64,000 bases of DNA from Acanthosoma haemorrhoidale (GCA_930367205.1 OV884011.1:47257754-47321753); one strand, 5' to 3'. Positions 46,680 to 58,474 are shown, counted from the first letter of the stretch. Notes: generated by a model from the letters alone, not told the origin. Made by a program: numbers and translations.

Positions 46680-47105
46680 GCTCTAAAAAAATTGACTTAA
46701 AAACGAAAATGCTTATTTTTAATACTCTTATGAAAACTGTTCTGATTTTATGGTTCTGATACTTAGAAAGTCACCTTGAACAGAGAAAGATTAAAATTAG
46801 ATACTTGGGGTTTATTTTGAGACACTGGTGACTCAAAATATCAAGCGTGGAGTAATCGTGACAAACAGATCAGACATAGCTAGATGCTAAAATCGAAGTG
46901 AGAATACGGCACATGTTACGACGGGCCAGATACAAAAATGCTGTGACCAGACTCTGCTGTAAACCACGGGGATGCTGAAGATTGGGCAGTCCACTGCTAC
47001 CTGGAAGAGAAATATTTAAGCAGAAGCTAGGTGCCAGAGTTTGCGCCATCGGCCAGTGTCAACAGTTAATGACGAGGGTTCAACAAAGCCCTGCGACCAA
47101 TTAAT
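46680..47105 (+). pseudogene. Non-LTR retrotransposon ORF2 C-terminal relic
   Basis: Plus-strand translation gives DLKTKMLIFNTLMKTVLILW and a degraded YGSDT (the usual TKxxLYxxLIxPVLxYGSETW at the RT thumb). It is followed, across frameshifts, by REKIKIRYLGFILRH, RIRHMLRRARYKNAVTRL and CCKPRGC, then LGSPLLPG (the RWxGHVxRMxxxRxxK...KPRGxRxxGRPxxxW segment), and lastly KLGARVCAIGQCQQ. The order of motifs matches the C-terminus of a non-LTR ORF2 of the type ending in a LGHxxRM/GRPxxRW block, a different subfamily from the 42 kb jockey copy. Numerous stops; dead. Confidence 0.65.
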
Positions 47106-48265
47106 CAAATCAAAACAGCTGCATTAATTTCTAAGAGACTTTTATCAAAGCCGTGACGATGTTTTTATTATTAGTAATAAATGGATGTTGTTACATTTGT
47201 GTTTTTATTCCACTCTGCCCTGTTACTACCACACTAGTTACTACAATTTCTTCGTGTATGTAATTCCAAAATGATTAATGATGGTAGTCCCTAGTTCTAC
47301 TGTGTAATGGATGCCTCGTTGTTTTTTGTCTTATGCTGAATACCACTGTAGGGCTTTGATTCTTCAATACCAGGAACCCTTATGTTTCCTCTCCGGCATC
47401 TGCTTGTCTTTTCTAGTCTTTGTGAGTCCCCTGTTAGATCTATAGAGATGAAACTTTGCAAGGAAGTCCCACTAGAAAGACATAAAAATATAGATGTATA
47501 AAAAATAATCGTGTCATAATTTATTAGTTGCTTGTTATTTAAAACAAATTATTTTTCAATAATTGTTCAAAACATTTTCTTTAGGGCTTAAATTAAAGAT
47601 GTTGACTACCGAAATGGCAATATATGATTTTTTTCCTTATCAGTACTAACTATAACTATAGTTGCAAAACGTCATTAAAATGGTTTTTAATGCCTACAGT
47701 ATTTGATGGAGTTGTCCACAAGTGAAGTATTTTTAAATTAATCGCTTGGGGAAGCTAACAATAAATACAACTCAATAAGGAAGCGTCATTAATGTAACAA
47801 GTTATATAGTAATTAAAAAAACAGAACAAATTGTATCATACTGAGTTGGGTATCGCATTAAACATCATAATTACTAGTACATTGGGACTTGAATGGACTA
47901 TAGTTTCAAAAAGTCATTAAATCAGAAAACTTTCATTGGGTGGTGCATCACACTTGAATTTTTAATTTCGCTCAATTTAAATTTTCTCTTGGACTAAACG
48001 TCTACTTCAGTATTCTTTTATTGCTACCTTGGCTAAGGCAAATGGCTTTTTTGGAGTTATTTCACAATTGTTCTAAGAAAGAGACATGAAAATATCTGCA
48101 TGGGACAAGTGACAAAAGCTACTCCTTAGCCAAATCCTGCTAAATATACCGACCAGCCATTGTGCCATTGTGTTCAGTTGGCATTGGATACACCGCTCGC
48201 TGTCAGTTTGAGGTACCTAAGAAAACATATTAAATATGTATAGGGGACAAAGAGTGCATTAAGAG
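47106..48265. other. AT-rich stretch without recognised features
   Basis: No genes, domains or repeats recognised. Confidence 0.45.
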
Positions 48266-48269
48266 CTGT

Positions 48270-48560
48270 CACGAAGGGTACAGGTTACAGCCCCGCTGGC
48301 TAAAACGGTAGTGTGGCCGGCTGGACCTCGGAGTGCTCGCTATTGATTTTGGCTAATGGGCAGTCGAGGCTTGTCTAATTTAAAAATAACTAATTACTAA
48401 CTGGCCGGTCGGCTGCCAACGGTCCGGCAGGGATATACCTGCCTTCTGCAGGCCTAACACTTGGCCGACAGGGGGAGAGGCTATACTTTTGAACAGGTAC
48501 GGGGAGATCGTCTGATTGTGTCTTCTACGGGGGTGGTCGTGAAAATAATTCAAATGACCT
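48270..48560. promoter_or_regulatory. GC-rich island, candidate regulatory element
   Basis: A GC-rich block, no accepted frame. It has repeated GGCCGG/CTGGCCGG words near 48314 and 48401, TAATTACTAACTGG near 48390, and CTTCTGCAGGCC near 48442. Similar in character to the other islands. Confidence 0.32.
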
Positions 48561-49968
48561 GATAAAACACAACACTTCAAAATTTTCTCATTAGGTTTAA
48601 TTATAAGTAGGGATAGAAATATTAAGCGGTTAAAAAGTTTGGCTAACTTTGAATATTTATCCGAAGCTATTTAAGATTTTAAGTTCTGGGTTGCACTCCA
48701 GCCAGCAAAATCAACTGAACTATCAGAGCAGGGCATACACAGAGAATTCACCACCGGCCGATTCCGGCAGTTGAAAGAGACAGTGTAAAAGGTGCTACTA
48801 ATTGTTAGCGCAGACAGACAAACTGGACTGATAACTGAATCCTCACCTTGTGTAATTCTAATTATTAATAACAACATTTTATGTGTGTATTAAACTAATT
48901 ATTTAATGTAACCAGCATATACACGATAAAAATATTAAATGCCATATTTGATTCGCCAATATCGTAATTTGAAACATTTATAAATAAATTAACTTTATTC
49001 TACACCGGCACTTTCTTTGTAAAAATCAGTTTGTCGGTCATCATAGCTCTACGAACAAATCAATTTTATAGTAAAATGAAGTTGAAAATTGTCAGAAATA
49101 ATCTAACTAGAAACCAGTTGTTAGGGCGACGTCTGCATTACAGGACCTCAAATTCTTTGAAAAATGTGGTTACTTTTGGCTTGCTTGCTTTGTTATTTGG
49201 CCCAAATCGGTGCAGGCGGTACATTTAGATATCCGCTAAACCACTTCTGTTATTGAAAATTGCCATTTTAGCAAAGAAAAAATATTGTAAATAGCAAACA
49301 AAATTGACACTAAAAAACACTATTGAACCCGAAGTAGAAGGTATTAAATGAGGGAACGTTCTATTGCTGCTGGAGTATATAACAAGAGTTCCACATCAAG
49401 TGATTCACATTACGACCACATTATACCCAAGTAAAGTAAACAGACAAGCAGCCAAGGTGCAATCGTTGTGAATGAAACCCTTGGAGACAACAAAAAGTGA
49501 TTTTGTTGTTCCGTCTCGTGCCCTGTAGTATTAGATACAATACTCGTACATCATAGCTCTCCATGATCTGCTACAGAGTTCCCTTTTGTTTGTCAACTGT
49601 TCCTAGATCTAGACAATCACATCGTACAATTAGATGTTCCCCAGTCGAGCGAGCTTGGACAACAGTAAAACTGTTCCTGGTTAAGTGTAGCATAGAGGGT
49701 TTGTACATTGGTCCTATAAGTTGTACAGAGCAGCTTGCGGGGGTGTGCTCTCCTCACAATGGCACAGATGTGTCAGCGCTGGCGGGGTCTCCATTGTAGC
49801 TACCTATGTTGTTCTATTTAATAATACATTAACACTCCGCCATGGCAATTACAGTTTATTGTTATATTAAACACAAATACATCCAGCCATCGATTGGCAA
49901 TGAAGGCCAACAACTGTCCCTGGAAACTCCGACTGCACTGTACTCAACTCAATTTATAACCAGATAGC

Positions 49969-49985
49969 TAGAACTAGTGGATCCA
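49969..49985 (+). other. Polylinker-like 17-mer (CTAGAACTAGTGGATCC)
   Basis: The 17 bases CTAGAACTAGTGGATCC are the XbaI-SpeI-BamHI order found in common cloning-vector polylinkers. The flanks (GATAGC before, ATGGATCTGC after) do not continue the vector sequence and merge with ordinary genomic DNA. Most likely chance, but a vector remnant or assembly artefact should be kept in mind. Confidence 0.3.
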
Positions 49986-50870
49986 TGGATCTGCAACCAT
50001 GCAACCATATAAATATGTTGGAATTAAATAAAGGGGATAGAAACTAAAGAAATAATGTTGAGATACTTGAATGAAACATTAATATAAAAAAACTAATATT
50101 GGATCGAACGGATAATATATAATTAATTTATATTGTTGGTTCTCAAAGCATATTTATAAGATTAAAACTCCAAATACTGATTCCTAAATATTACTATTAT
50201 TATTAACATTAAGAAAATAATTTTTCACTTTATTTATGAGCGATTTGCCTATTCAGGCGTCTTCTGGGCTGAAATTAACTAATTACAAGTACAGAAATAT
50301 TTTAAAATAAACTTTGTTACTAGCTAACAAACAATCAACGAAATAATTTATAAATGATTAGGATGAAACGGATAATATCCAATCTGTTACTCCTTCTACT
50401 TTCTCTACATTTTAATACTCTTTTCCCATGTGTTGGATTAGATTTATAGAAAAAGTTATATTAAGCAAGTAATGGTTCTATTTTCGCTGAATTTTTTTTT
50501 TTGATTTTTGCAGAGAGTTGTTTAATCGGTTTGACAAATTATAAATATGATGAATTATTATTATTCTAATGAGGTTTTTCATTCAATAGTGAGATAAATA
50601 TTTCCTTAGCTATGATGCTATTTATACCTGCCAGCTGAATGTTCTAGTCTAGAAGATGTAGGTGGTACGTCAAAAAACGTGGGACCTTATAAAGTGATAA
50701 AGAAGTGTGGCGTTTTTGAAAATTTATTTCCCTACTCATAAACAGAATTGTTTTAATATATTTTTGCGTTTCAGCCTTTGACGTGTCTTGGGTCTTAGCA
50801 AGAATATGAACTTTAAATATCCTTTTAATATTACATATAAATGGAACTAACATTTTTCAGGTTTAATTTT

Positions 50871-51143
50871 CAATCTCTGAGTGTCTGTGGCTCTCGCGAT
50901 CTTGGTCAGCCTCCACTGGCTAGTAATCGGTGACGCGGCTGACGGAGGAGCGTGGGGGACATTCCAAGACTCCGCTTTCTCTTCGCGGTGGATTTGGGTG
51001 GTCTCTGGCCTGTCTGTAAATATTGTATGAATGAGCGAGTGAATGATGAACTATGGTATGAATGAGAGCATTTATTTTAATTACTTATTGCCTAATAAAA
51101 GGCAGATTGTAATTATAGCACAATAAAGGAATTTAACGAAAAA
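50871..51143 (+). repeat. T1 repeat copy, long form
   Basis: The longest plus-strand T1 copy. It begins with GAGTGTCTGTGGCTCTCGCG, GATCTTGGTCAGCCTCCACT and GACGCGGCTGAC, then ATTTGGGTGGTCTCTGG, ATGAATGAGCGAGTGAATGA, TTATTGCCTAATAAAAGGCA, and GATTGTAATTATAGCACAAT followed by AAAGG. The first 130 bases are GC-rich and match the reverse complement of 56959-57085. No RT motif lies immediately upstream. Confidence 0.85.
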
Positions 51144-51701
51144 CAATTTTCAATCAGATCAATCGAATCGTTTTTCGTCTGCTATCTTCTACGAGAGCAT
51201 ATATACTTACAAGACGATTCTCTCACCTCCGGGCTTGGTAATTAATATAATAACGGATTCAGGTTCAAATCGACGAGGATGTTAGAGGAAGAGGGGCTGA
51301 GCGGTTGTCATGGCTACCGAATTCACCATAAATTTGTTAACGTGACATTAAATATAGTTAAAGCTCAATGTTTACTAGACTGTGGTTGAACGTTTACATT
51401 CCCAAACAACTGAAGTAATTTATGAACAAACCTTCTGTTGCGTAGGATTGTCATTATTTCCCCCATCGTTAGAGGTGGCGTCGCAAGGGAGATTGAATAT
51501 CGCCCGAAATTTTAAACAAACCAAAAATTCCAAAATGTCAAAAAATTAATTTTATAAAATATATGTAGGCCACTTGGCATAAAATACCTTGTAGTGTATT
51601 ATAGGTATCAATGGCTAAGAATGTTTGCTTAACTGTGATCTATTGATGCATTACAATTTATCTCAAGAAAACCTTTGATTTCAACTTAAATTCCTTCTAT
51701 G

Positions 51702-51714
51702 CCCCCCCCCCCCC
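51702..51714. repeat. C13 homopolymer
   Basis: An uninterrupted run of 13 C followed by GGTGGG. Similar G/C runs lie at 4399-4410, 5382-5391 and 16215-16225. Confidence 0.95.
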
Positions 51715-52707
51715 GGTGGGATGACTTTGTACAATTTCACGTTTCTAGGTGAAACATGGGAATATAGCTTTGTCTTTGAGCTGCAATATTGCACCAAAAT
51801 AAAAAAATGGAGTTATACTGTTTTTCCTCTGACCCCTTAATGAATAAATATACTGAATGGCATGATAGTGGTTGTCAGTTTTGCACTTCTAATTTCTAAG
51901 ATCAGGTCCAGGTTTTCCATAAGGAGTATTTCTAAGAGTTGTTTCTGGAAGGGGTTCACTCAGCCACGCGAGGAAAATGAGCACCTAATTAAATAAAGAA
52001 ATTGAAAGAAGAAAGAGAATCCGGTTAATAAAATGTAAATTAATATTGGGAGGTAACAACCTAGCACATTTACTCTAGCTCCTCGGTGAAACATTTAATG
52101 ACAGCTTACAGATGCTGCATTTAACCGTTGATTTAAAGTAATGATCTCGAAGTCCAGATCAATACTTGGAGTTAAATTCCATGTCAGGGTTTTGAGTATG
52201 GTGATATGAGACCAGAATAGTTCCCAGGTCACGAATTCAGTAACATAATAATAATTAGATACAGAGTAAAAGAGTTATTAAAATGGCTTTATTAACAAAG
52301 TAGAAAGGTACATAGAAAACATAGGTAGGTATTAAGGTCGATTTAGACCAAAAACCTATTCCACAAAGTCTAAAAGTGACAAAAAATAGGTTTTTAGGGC
52401 CACAGGACATGACCGCACCCTGATGAGGCTGTTGCACTAACTTTACTTATATTTGAATGAAAAATTTCTGCTGTGATTAAGGGGACATACCTATAGAACT
52501 ACAAGTTGACACAACTTCTTCATCGTAATCGCAATTTCTTTCTGTAACCCTCTTTCCCCTCAGGTCTTCACTCTTCTTCATTAAATATTTTCTAGCACAA
52601 ACTAATGTTTATTCGGTTATACTTTATGTTTTTCTTTTACTTCTTTCCATTAATTTGTTATTATTTATGTGCTAATTAATGTAAGAGTGATGATTTTTAT
52701 TACATTT

Positions 52708-52749
52708 TTTTTATATTATGTAGGTTTGATAGCCTACATAATATAAAAA
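52708..52749. other. Perfect hairpin (17-bp arms)
   Basis: TTTTTATATTATGTAGG and its exact reverse complement CCTACATAATATAAAAA are separated by the 8-base loop TTTGATAG. It is too short for a typical animal pre-miRNA. It may be a palindromic relic of a MITE end or a fold-back structure. Confidence 0.85.
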
Positions 52750-53318
52750 TAATCCATAATGATTTATGGACTAGTAGTATATAGTTATTAAAATCGTGTT
52801 CATTCCGTTCATTTTAATTAATTCCACATTATCAGTTGGAGGTGATATTTTAGTTTCATCCATGTTAGTTTCATTTAATCCCGCGATTGTGCTAAAAATA
52901 ACACCGGATCCATAGTAAATTACAGCGTCATAATTAATTAATTCCATGGTAATAAAAAAATAAATATGTCTCTATCGTATTAAATAGGGTATAAAATTAG
53001 AAATAACGACGCCCTGATATATATAGAAAATTTTCCTATTTTACACTTTGTTGTTTATTGGAATAATGAACAGTAGTTGATGAGGAAGTAAAAGTGTACT
53101 TTTCACAAGGGTATGTCATAATTACTGCAATTACGACCCACAATACGGTTCATTTTTTTATTTCACAACTAGTACAGAAATTTTTTAAAAGTTATGAATA
53201 CTTGATTCTCAGTGAGAATTCAACCCTTCAAACAGCCACGGACCTTTTTATCTCTTGTTAGTTAGTAAACATTTCTATACGTTAATCGTAACACCAAAAA
53301 TTATTTGATGATGGCATA

Positions 53319-53359
53319 GTCTAAATGAGACCATATATGTAATATGGTCTTATTTAGAC
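53319..53359. other. Near-perfect hairpin (18-bp arms)
   Basis: GTCTAAATGAGACCATAT and ATATGGTCTTATTTAGAC pair with one mismatch around a 5-base loop. Immediately after, CCATATATGTGGTCT repeats part of the arm, giving overlapping alternative folds. Confidence 0.75.
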
Positions 53360-54119
53360 CATATATGTGGTCTATGATATTGCGATGACCGTTTCCTTTC
53401 TTCTATAATAAAACCAAATTATCAAAACGAAACATTTCAAAGAAGTTCTTTTTTTCAGTTTTTAGTTATAGAAATAAAAGTGCAAATCCTTGGAAACTTG
53501 ACCTGATAATATATAATAATTTACTTAGGATTTTCAATAAGAAGGGGTCAGGGGGAAAAACGTCTTAACTCCTTTTATTTTTAATTTTTCTGGAGAGCGA
53601 AAATAAGGTTCACCTGTATTGTTTAAACATTGATTTGAGATAAAAAAAATGAAAACAAATTCATACACAATATGCATATAAGTTGTCAATTAAAAATAAT
53701 TTATAAAGAAGCTCAAAGTTTATTAACCGGGTAGAATTCGTATAGGTACGATTCACACCTGGGAAAGATTTATTTAATTACTCAGGATATAATTATTTTG
53801 GAAAAAGGGTGGCAACCTGTAGATAACCAGTCCTTTTCCCCCTATGTAGGTTTTGCAGTTACGGATATTACATGACAGGCTCGCTTCGAATTCCAAGGGT
53901 GTTCGCAGCACTTTTTTTTTTTTTATAGCTGGAGTAGAAATTGGAAAGGGGTAGTTTCCGGCCCTGAAAGAGTGCACAGCACTTCTGGGGGTGTAGATAC
54001 CCCAAAATAAAAAAAAGGTGAAAAAAAAAGAAAGAATCGAAAGAAGCCAACTATGAATGCCATAACAAACGAGACGGTGATACGACCGGACGACTCCAGT
54101 TACCTGAGACATCTGGTAC

Positions 54120-54265
54120 ATCACCGGGAGCAAAATATTTTGAAAGGGGTTGGCAACCCCTCTCCTTCTTGGAGGGGAGTTTCCATGGCAACTACGTGCA
54201 TGGCGTCACACCCCTCTCCTCCCCACCCCTTCTTATTCGCCTTTTATTTCAGTGTGGGGATCAGA
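54120..54265. promoter_or_regulatory. Short GC-rich block with RFX X-box
   Basis: A pyrimidine/GC-rich block containing GTTTCCATGGCAAC at 54179-54192, a near-perfect X-box palindrome, and CACGTGCA-like ACGTGC near 54194. Three overlapping plus frames (60-94 codons) start here but run into AT-rich DNA and are not accepted. The block could be a small promoter or enhancer. Confidence 0.35.
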
Positions 54266-54730
54266 AAGGGGGAAGGGAAAAGAAAAGTACAAAATGTTTT
54301 ATAATGGTGATCACTTCATTATACCCTATCAATAACACTTTTTTTATTCGATCCTGCTGCTATTTTGACAAATTGACTAGTTTGAAGCTAAAATCAACAA
54401 CAATCTGTAGAATATCCTTTATTAATTCAAAAATGAACCGATTCTATTTATGAAATGTAGAAAAGAATGCTTTATAGAAAAATAAACTTTATTTAGGACC
54501 ACGCTCCTTACGAATGAAAATAATATACAGAAAAACTCACAGATAAATATACAGATTCTCGCTATGAAAAAAGAAATAGTATATCACAGTGAGGGTAGAA
54601 AATAATAAAAGAAACATTTAACCTCAGTTAGAAAAAAAAATCCACATACATGCACATTTATTGAAATAAAAAATAAATACATACATGAACTTCTAGAAAA
54701 AAAAAATAAATAAAAAATTCGGTATTTTAA

Positions 54731-54771
54731 AAGGTTTTCTCTTAAAAATAGCAAATTTAAGAGAAAACCTT
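54731..54771. other. Perfect hairpin (16-bp arms)
   Basis: AAGGTTTTCTCTTAAA and TTTAAGAGAAAACCTT pair around the loop AATAGCAAA. It lies just upstream of a (CA)n(TA)n tract and the second T2 copy. Confidence 0.85.
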
Positions 54772-54789
54772 GACATTTACACATACAAT

Positions 54790-54798
<9 letters not shown>

Positions 54799-54820
<22 letters not shown>
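54799..54820. repeat. (TA)n microsatellite
   Basis: A dinucleotide run preceded by (CA)4 and ending exactly where the T2 segment GGATCCGCTCA starts. Confidence 0.9.
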
Positions 54821-54907
54821 GGATCCGCTCACCACAAATAAATTCCCTTTATTTTTTCCCTTATCTATAATCTTAAAAATTTGAGAGCTAAGGGAAAAAA
54901 AAAAAAA
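54821..54907 (+). repeat. T2 repeat copy with poly-A tail
   Basis: Matches the last 80 bases of the 44.6-44.9 kb insert: GGATCCGCTCACCACAAAT, CCCTTTATTTTTTCCC, ATCTTAAAAATTTGAGAGC, then TAAGGG and a 13-base A run. Without the upstream T2 part, it is a strongly 5'-truncated copy landed in a (TA)n tract. The 167-codon minus frame covering 54584-55087 is an artefact of this low-complexity DNA. Confidence 0.65.
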
Positions 54908-55087
54908 TAAAATATATATATACATATATTTATACAATAGCAAAGAAGATATAAAAATATACATACATAAATAAAAATGTGTTGCAAAGGAAGTCGAAAA
55001 TAAATAATTTCCAAAGAAGCCAGAGTCAGTCTGTATGGCGTGAGGGATATAGGAGGGAGAGAATTCTAGAGAGTGATGGATGAGCAA

Positions 55088-56808
55088 GAAAGGATGAAGT
55101 ATTGTGCAAAGGAGTATACAAGGAAAACAGGATCATGCGTCATGGCAGAGTGGACGAAGGATTTGAACTGTAGGAGTTTTGAAAAATCTGAATTAATGGT
55201 TTTTAATGGAAATGTTGTCTACGGAAGGAGACAACATAAGATAGCATGCTAGACACTCTTACAATTAGAACTTTAACTCTTAAGCAGCTTCTGAGTTGTG
55301 ACGGCTGTCTCTGAGGGAATCGGGACAGAATTTTTCCCTGTTAAATTTTAAACAGTTTAGTACTGTGACTATAATATACCAAAAGCTAATCAGCACAGCT
55401 CGAGGTGTTGTAGAATAAATCTTTAAAATTTCTGATAAACTGAATCAATTTTACGACTGCTATCTTACAACATATAGACAGACAGATGTTACATACCTAT
55501 ACCCATACCGAAACGGGTTCATTTGATGATTTCAATCTGACCAAGTTTTCACATAAGCAGATAAACGATTTTCTGCTGAAAGCGATTTCCAATAATCCAA
55601 TATTAAATCACGGACAAATATCATCGCATATGTACATTGGGTTTACAATTACAACTTGAATCTGCTCATGATTTAGTTTGGGATATATAGTTACATATCC
55701 TAACAATAAAATGATTATAAATTCTTCTAGCAATACCGAAGCAAAGCGGTGTTATAGTGTGCAAGATCCCATCAGGAAATACTAAGATGCTGAATACAAC
55801 AGCTGCTTATTTTTTTATCTGAAATTTTCAAAATAAATTGTTACTAATTCTAGTTTGCTTCTAAGCTTCAAGTAAGGAGATGTATGAAAGTTAAATAAGA
55901 TTTCTTTTATCGCCTATCTTTAGAAATGGAAGAGTCACTCATACACCTATTACATGAATGGAAACGCCTTCAAAGGTAAACCTATACTTAGTCCTAAGAA
56001 ATTGCTATGGGAGACACCTACCTATTAAGTATCATCAAAAGCCGTAGTGTCGTATGAGATATTTTGAGTGGCGGGAACTCACAAAAACCCTAACACTTCT
56101 TGTGCATAATGAGAAAGTTAACAAGACTTGTGAAGATAGACGATCTAATGCTCCAAAATGTTAAAATAATCCATAATTATTTTATAGGAATGAATGCTAT
56201 ACCACAAAATACCAGAAAACCTATTCTTTTTTTATCAACGTAACTATTAATCTCACAATCTCAGCTCAAGTATTAATGGCTTTTGTTCGTGCCAGTTTGA
56301 AAGTGATTGCACGTAATCGTAATCACTTTTATAATTATTATAACCAATAATTATTGTTCCCAACATGCAGAGCTGATGCTCTCATTATTCTAATAATTGA
56401 AAACCCAACCAAAAATGCCTTGATGTTATTTATTTTATTGTCGTAAATAAAGGTGTTGCCAATTAACTGCAAAGAACTAAACCAAACACCTGTTAAGCTC
56501 TATATTTGGAAAAAACTTTTTTTAAGGGTTGGTAAAATCCTACTATTTTTTAACCATTTTTTAAAAAACCCACTGATATAAAAATAGAGGCTTAAGTACA
56601 TTGGATTTTGCATCAAATTATATCGATTAAATCCATCTATATCCGATTACATCAAATATTCAAACAAGGCAATTTGAAATCAATTGATGAATTGAAAATT
56701 GAGATGGGAAAATAACAATTGAATATATTAGTATTTTTATTTATTTATCATTAATTTATTAATTACAAATTAGTCAATGCTGTGTTTGAGCTTTTTTTTT
56801 GTAAAAAC
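55088..56808. other. AT-rich stretch without firm features
   Basis: AT-rich. Near 55925 the plus strand reads MEESLIHLLHEWKRLQR, faintly like the ExxxHxLxxC segment at the end of non-LTR ORF2 proteins, but too weak to call. Nothing else was recognised. Confidence 0.4.
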
Positions 56809-57095
56809 AACTTTATTATGATAATATTATAATCTGCCTCTAATTATAAGTAATTGGGTTAAATGATCTCATTCGTACCATATTTACAATTTTCACTCAC
56901 TCGCTCATTCATCAGTATTTACAAACATCCCAGAGACCTCACAAGTCCAAATGGTTGTCACCTACTTCGCTTGCGAAAGAGGAGGCGGAGTCGTGGGAAA
57001 TCCCCCCACGCTCCTAAGTCAGCCACGTCACTATAATCAGAGCCCAAGTGGAGGCTGACCAAGAGCGCGAGAGCCACAGACGCTCAGGGCATGAT
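56809..57095 (-). repeat. T1 repeat copy, long form, 3' end of an RT-bearing element
   Basis: The reverse complement of the T1 consensus: AACTTTATTATGATAATATT, AATCTGCCTCTAATTATAAG, CACTCACTCGCTCATTCATC, CCAGAGACCTCACAAGTCC, then the GC-rich part with TGGAGGCTGACCAAGAGCG and CGAGAGCCACAGACGCTCAG. In its own orientation it lies about 155 bases downstream of the RT relic at 57250-57600, so T1 is best explained as the 3' end of that element. Confidence 0.85.
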
Positions 57096-57249
57096 TGGAG
57101 AAACTGGCCATTACCAGAACTCCCATTTATAGCAGATCACGAGGAGGTTATTTTATTCCATTCGTTTATGAATGTCGCTAACGTTCTTTTATCTAAATTG
57201 TGTTTCCCGGACGTATACTCGCACAAAAATACTTGTACAAAAATGGAAC

Positions 57250-57600
57250 TGATTTGAAGGGTAATATTAACTCCTGAATATTATTTCAGCCACTCGTCAA
57301 CAAAATAATATGGTTCTGAATCGATGACAAAAATCAAAAACAGTAATGGAGACAAACTGTGCACCACGTAGATCACCTAGTATTACTGACAGCTAATTAC
57401 TGTAGCGACTACCAATTATTGTACTGATTTCTGCTTATGAGCAATATAAACTCGTGTTACATCGTGTTTTGTTCCTACCAAAGCCATATTCATATAATCT
57501 CGTTTAAAACAAATAACGATCAATAGAATCAAATGATTTTTTAACGTGGATAAAAATAAGCAAGGCCCATCTTCTTAAAAAACACAACTCACGACCTACA
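57250..57600 (-). pseudogene. Non-LTR reverse transcriptase relic linked to T1
   Basis: On the minus strand, about 57545-57470, one frame reads LLIFIHVKKSFDSIDRYLF and, after a stop, TRLYEYGFGRN. This is RT motif 3 with its catalytic Asp (LxFxDxKKAFDSIDRxxL..RLxEYG). At about 57350-57285 another frame reads VVHSLSPLLFLIFVIDSEP, matching motif 4 (VPQGSxLSPLLFxIFxND). Motif 5 (ADD) is not seen, because the relic runs into unrelated-looking sequence and then the T1 tail. The spacing between motifs 3 and 4 is near normal, so only the region from motif 5 to the 3' end appears deleted or scrambled. FDSIDR differs from the FDTMWH type at 34.0 kb, so a second non-LTR lineage is present. Confidence 0.8.
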
Positions 57601-57892
57601 GTTCCGGACGAATTATGCTTTCACTCTAGATCGTTCAGCCAGTACTTCGTTAGTAATGCAAATTAAAAAAAAGACAAGTTGTTGAATTTTTAATGACTTA
57701 TTTATCAGGGATTTAGAAAGTGCAATCACGAATTCGTCCGTAATCTCGAGTTGTTTGTCCTGACTCGTGATACAAGACGAGATGCTCACCATTGGCCGGT
57801 CAAAACTCTGAATGAAGGGAAAAGCCAACTGTCAGATTGAGCTAGTTGTCCTGACAGTTCCAAGAAAGCAGCTGAATGGGCACTGGTCCATT

Positions 57893-58012
57893 ACGAAGGA
57901 GAGAGAGATAGTGAGAGAGGGATAGAAGAAGTAAGGGAGATAGACAGAAGGAGAGAGATAGATAGATAGAGAAAGAAAGAGAGAGAGAGAGCGGGCGAGG
58001 GAGTGAGACAGC
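57893..58012. repeat. Purine-rich GA/GATA simple repeat
   Basis: Interrupted GAGAGA and GATAGATAGATAGA runs over about 120 bases. Minus-strand frames across it encode Ser/Leu repeats and are artefacts. Confidence 0.85.
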
Positions 58013-58474
58013 TGAAGAAGCTCCGAATGACGCGACGTTTCTGTCATCAAGACTCATCAGAATGAATCAGCCCGTTGCTCTTTTGTCGCGGTTTATTCTT
58101 TTTCATAATAACGAGCCTTCGCCACAGATACATATTCATCTATTTATAGGAGCAACAGCCCTGTCTACCCTTCACCTACTTTCCATAATGATGAAGGTAG
58201 ATTCACGACGTTTCTATTTTAGTAATAGTTAAAGAGGAAGGGAAAGGGAAGGAACTGTGGTGCGCAGGAAGATTAAGTGAGCATCCATTATCTTTTGGAA
58301 CTGTTACAAATACACTGCAACATCTTTATGAATAAAGAATATAAACTACAACCAGTGTGATTTTATTGAAGGCAAATATGATATTCTGAGAGGAATTCCA
58401 CAAGTTCCACGAATGATCTTAACCAGCTGTGAATGCTATTTTGTAGGAAGACCTGACTTCCAGGATAACCAATC

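Noticed and set aside
54584..55087. Longest open frame of the window, 167 codons on the minus strand
   Set aside because: It crosses (TA)n, poly-A and a repeat end. The product is Tyr/Ile/Phe low-complexity with no domain.
55921..56100. Faint match to the C-terminal end of a non-LTR ORF2 (EESLIHLLHEW)
   Set aside because: Only one short motif, with stops around it and no second motif in the right order.
57832..58057. Ser/Leu-rich minus-strand frames of 71-72 codons
   Set aside because: They are translations of the GA/GATA simple repeat.
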